DNA from: Flavobacteriales bacterium
Lineage (GTDB): Bacteria; Bacteroidota; Bacteroidia; Flavobacteriales; Flavobacteriaceae
Assembly (NCBI GenBank): GCA_027008965.1
Contig: JALVDN010000359.1
Location: 1 to 7,282 of the forward strand
Direction of reading: 5' to 3'
DNA: 7,282 bases
The notes below the pieces were generated by a model. That model did no database searches. It was not told the origin of the DNA and saw only the letters and a program-made list of their open reading frames with translations. Position numbers and translations under genes: made by a program. Positions 6,361-7,282 of the stretch are shown here, one piece after another (position 1 is the stretch's first letter; each line of letters opens with the position of its first letter).

Positions 6361-7282
6361 TTATTTTTTCTTGGCTACACGTGAAGCCAAATAAGACGAG
6401 AGTGTAGCCAAAAATATCAAGGTGAATATTACCGCCAGAAGGTTTTTAATGGTAATCTCAACCGGATAAACAAGTTGTGTTCCGGGCACTACCAATAATC
6501 CGAATTTTTTTTGAATAAATACAATCAAAATACCTAAGATTAAACCAATCATTCCACTCAATAAAATCAAACCCATCCCGTATTCAAAAAATATTTTCCT
6601 GATTTTGTTTGTCTCCATCCCCATGCCCGATAAAACAAATCTGTCTTTTTCTTTTCTTAAAATCAAAATCACAATGGCACCAATGATATTAAATACCGAT
6701 ATTATAAGTATAAGTGTTCCGACAAAATAAGTGGCTATATTTTCCGTGTTCAACATTTTAAACAAGGCTTTATTCAACTCTTTTTTATCCTTGATCATCA
6801 CCTCAGGAAAAATTTTTTTTATGGCACTTCTCACTTGCTTTTCATTTACATTTCTCTCTAACAAAACATCAATAAAAGAATATTCAGTCCCTTTTATTCC
6901 CAACAACTTTGAGACTAGCGCCCGGGATGAGAAAATGTATTTTTTTTCAAAATCCGAAGTGGTAAAATATATTCCGCTAACCACCGTATTCATAGAGCGA
7001 AAATTTCCGGTTGTCCATTTCCTTCCACTTACCCTGGGAACACTCAAAACAAAGGGTGTATTCAAATCGCCGGGAACCACCGATAATTTATTGGCTAAAT
7101 AATTTCCAATTACAACCTCATGCAGGGACGGATCAAACCATTCACCCGAAATAAGAACCGAGTCGGGGGGCATGATTTGCTTGTAATGATCATCCACTCC
7201 TCTCAATAATACAATGGCTTGTTTGTCACCATATCGGACAAAAACCTTTTCTTCGATGACAGGCGCTATTAGTTTAACACCT
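6361..7282 (-). CDS. FtsX-family ABC transporter permease, LolC/LolE-like (5' end beyond window)
   Basis: The last 306 codons of an inner-membrane permease; the frame stays open to the right edge. A TTG at 7206 could be read as a start, but 25 sense codons continue upstream (GVKLIAPVIEEKVF...), so the gene is partial. The visible part begins in the periplasmic MacB-like core domain: LLRGVDDHYKQIMP (25-38), ISGEWF (44-49) and EVVIGNYLANKL (55-66). It ends with the FtsX domain: three hydrophobic segments at about 183-209, 233-256 and 279-301, with the cytoplasmic loop LRKEKDRFVLSGMGMETNKI (207-226) that contacts the ATPase in this family. The missing N-terminus should contain the first transmembrane helix. 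LolC/LolE proteins extract lipoproteins from the inner membrane for outer-membrane delivery; this assignment is favoured by length and core-domain style. However, other FtsX permeases cannot be excluded, and no ATPase gene is visible. It ends in AAAK-type basic residues and converges on the surface-protein gene. Confidence 0.88.
   Translation of the reverse strand, partial: GVKLIAPVIEEKVFVRYGDKQAIVLLRGVDDHYKQIMPPDSVLISGEWFDPSLHEVVIGNYLANKLSVVPGDLNTPFVLSVPRVSGRKWTTGNFRSMNTVVSGIYFTTSDFEKKYIFSSRALVSKLLGIKGTEYSFIDVLLERNVNEKQVRSAIKKIFPEVMIKDKKELNKALFKMLNTENIATYFVGTLILIISVFNIIGAIVILILRKEKDRFVLSGMGMETNKIRKIFFEYGMGLILLSGMIGLILGILIVFIQKKFGLLVVPGTQLVYPVEITIKNLLAVIFTLIFLATLSSYLASRVAKKK

Noticed and set aside
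6731..7102. 123-codon plus-strand open frame
   Set aside because: It is antisense to the permease core domain and looks like a complement of Phe/Lys-rich coding sequence.
6361..7206. Permease gene starting at the TTG at 7206
   Set aside because: Sense codons continue upstream to the window edge and fit the core domain, and the family needs an N-terminal transmembrane helix, so the gene is truncated by the window rather than starting here.

Overview
The window looks like chromosomal DNA from a member of the Bacteroidota, probably of Flavobacteriales type. The best evidence is the protein at 4204-6354, which ends in a type IX secretion system (T9SS) type B C-terminal sorting domain and carries a SprB-like repeat. 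Both are hallmarks of this phylum. The AT-rich base composition, the weak or absent Shine-Dalgarno sequences and a TANNTTTG-like promoter candidate agree. Species or genus cannot be read from the window.

Layout: positions 1-4101 hold a minus-strand gene run, read right to left. It comprises rnhB (ribonuclease HII, 3493-4101), an EnvC-like coiled-coil/LytM protein (2247-3455, TTG start) and a large unrecognised lipoprotein (1-2265) that runs off the left edge. The gaps are 37 nt and then a 19-nt overlap, so the three genes are probably one transcript. A 102-nt divergent intergenic region (4102-4203) separates this run from the plus-strand surface-protein gene. That gene converges, with only 6 nt between stop codons, on a minus-strand FtsX-family permease gene (6361-7282) whose 5' end lies beyond the right edge.

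Functional reading: the EnvC-like protein has lost the zinc ligands of M23 peptidases, so it is more likely an activator of a cell-wall amidase than a hydrolase. The lipoprotein translated in overlap with it is the least explained gene here. It has a lipobox cysteine and a C-terminal half of propeller-like repeats, and may be an envelope partner of the EnvC-like protein (inference only). The surface protein is predicted to be exported by Sec and then by the T9SS, and displayed outside the cell. The permease is probably a LolC/LolE-type subunit, which would make all genes except rnhB envelope-related.

I see no RNA genes, mobile elements, CRISPR arrays or signs of recent transfer. There is no non-coding stretch longer than about 100 nt. 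I found no convincing new multi-gene system. The most worthwhile lead is the rnhB/envC-coupled lipoprotein.
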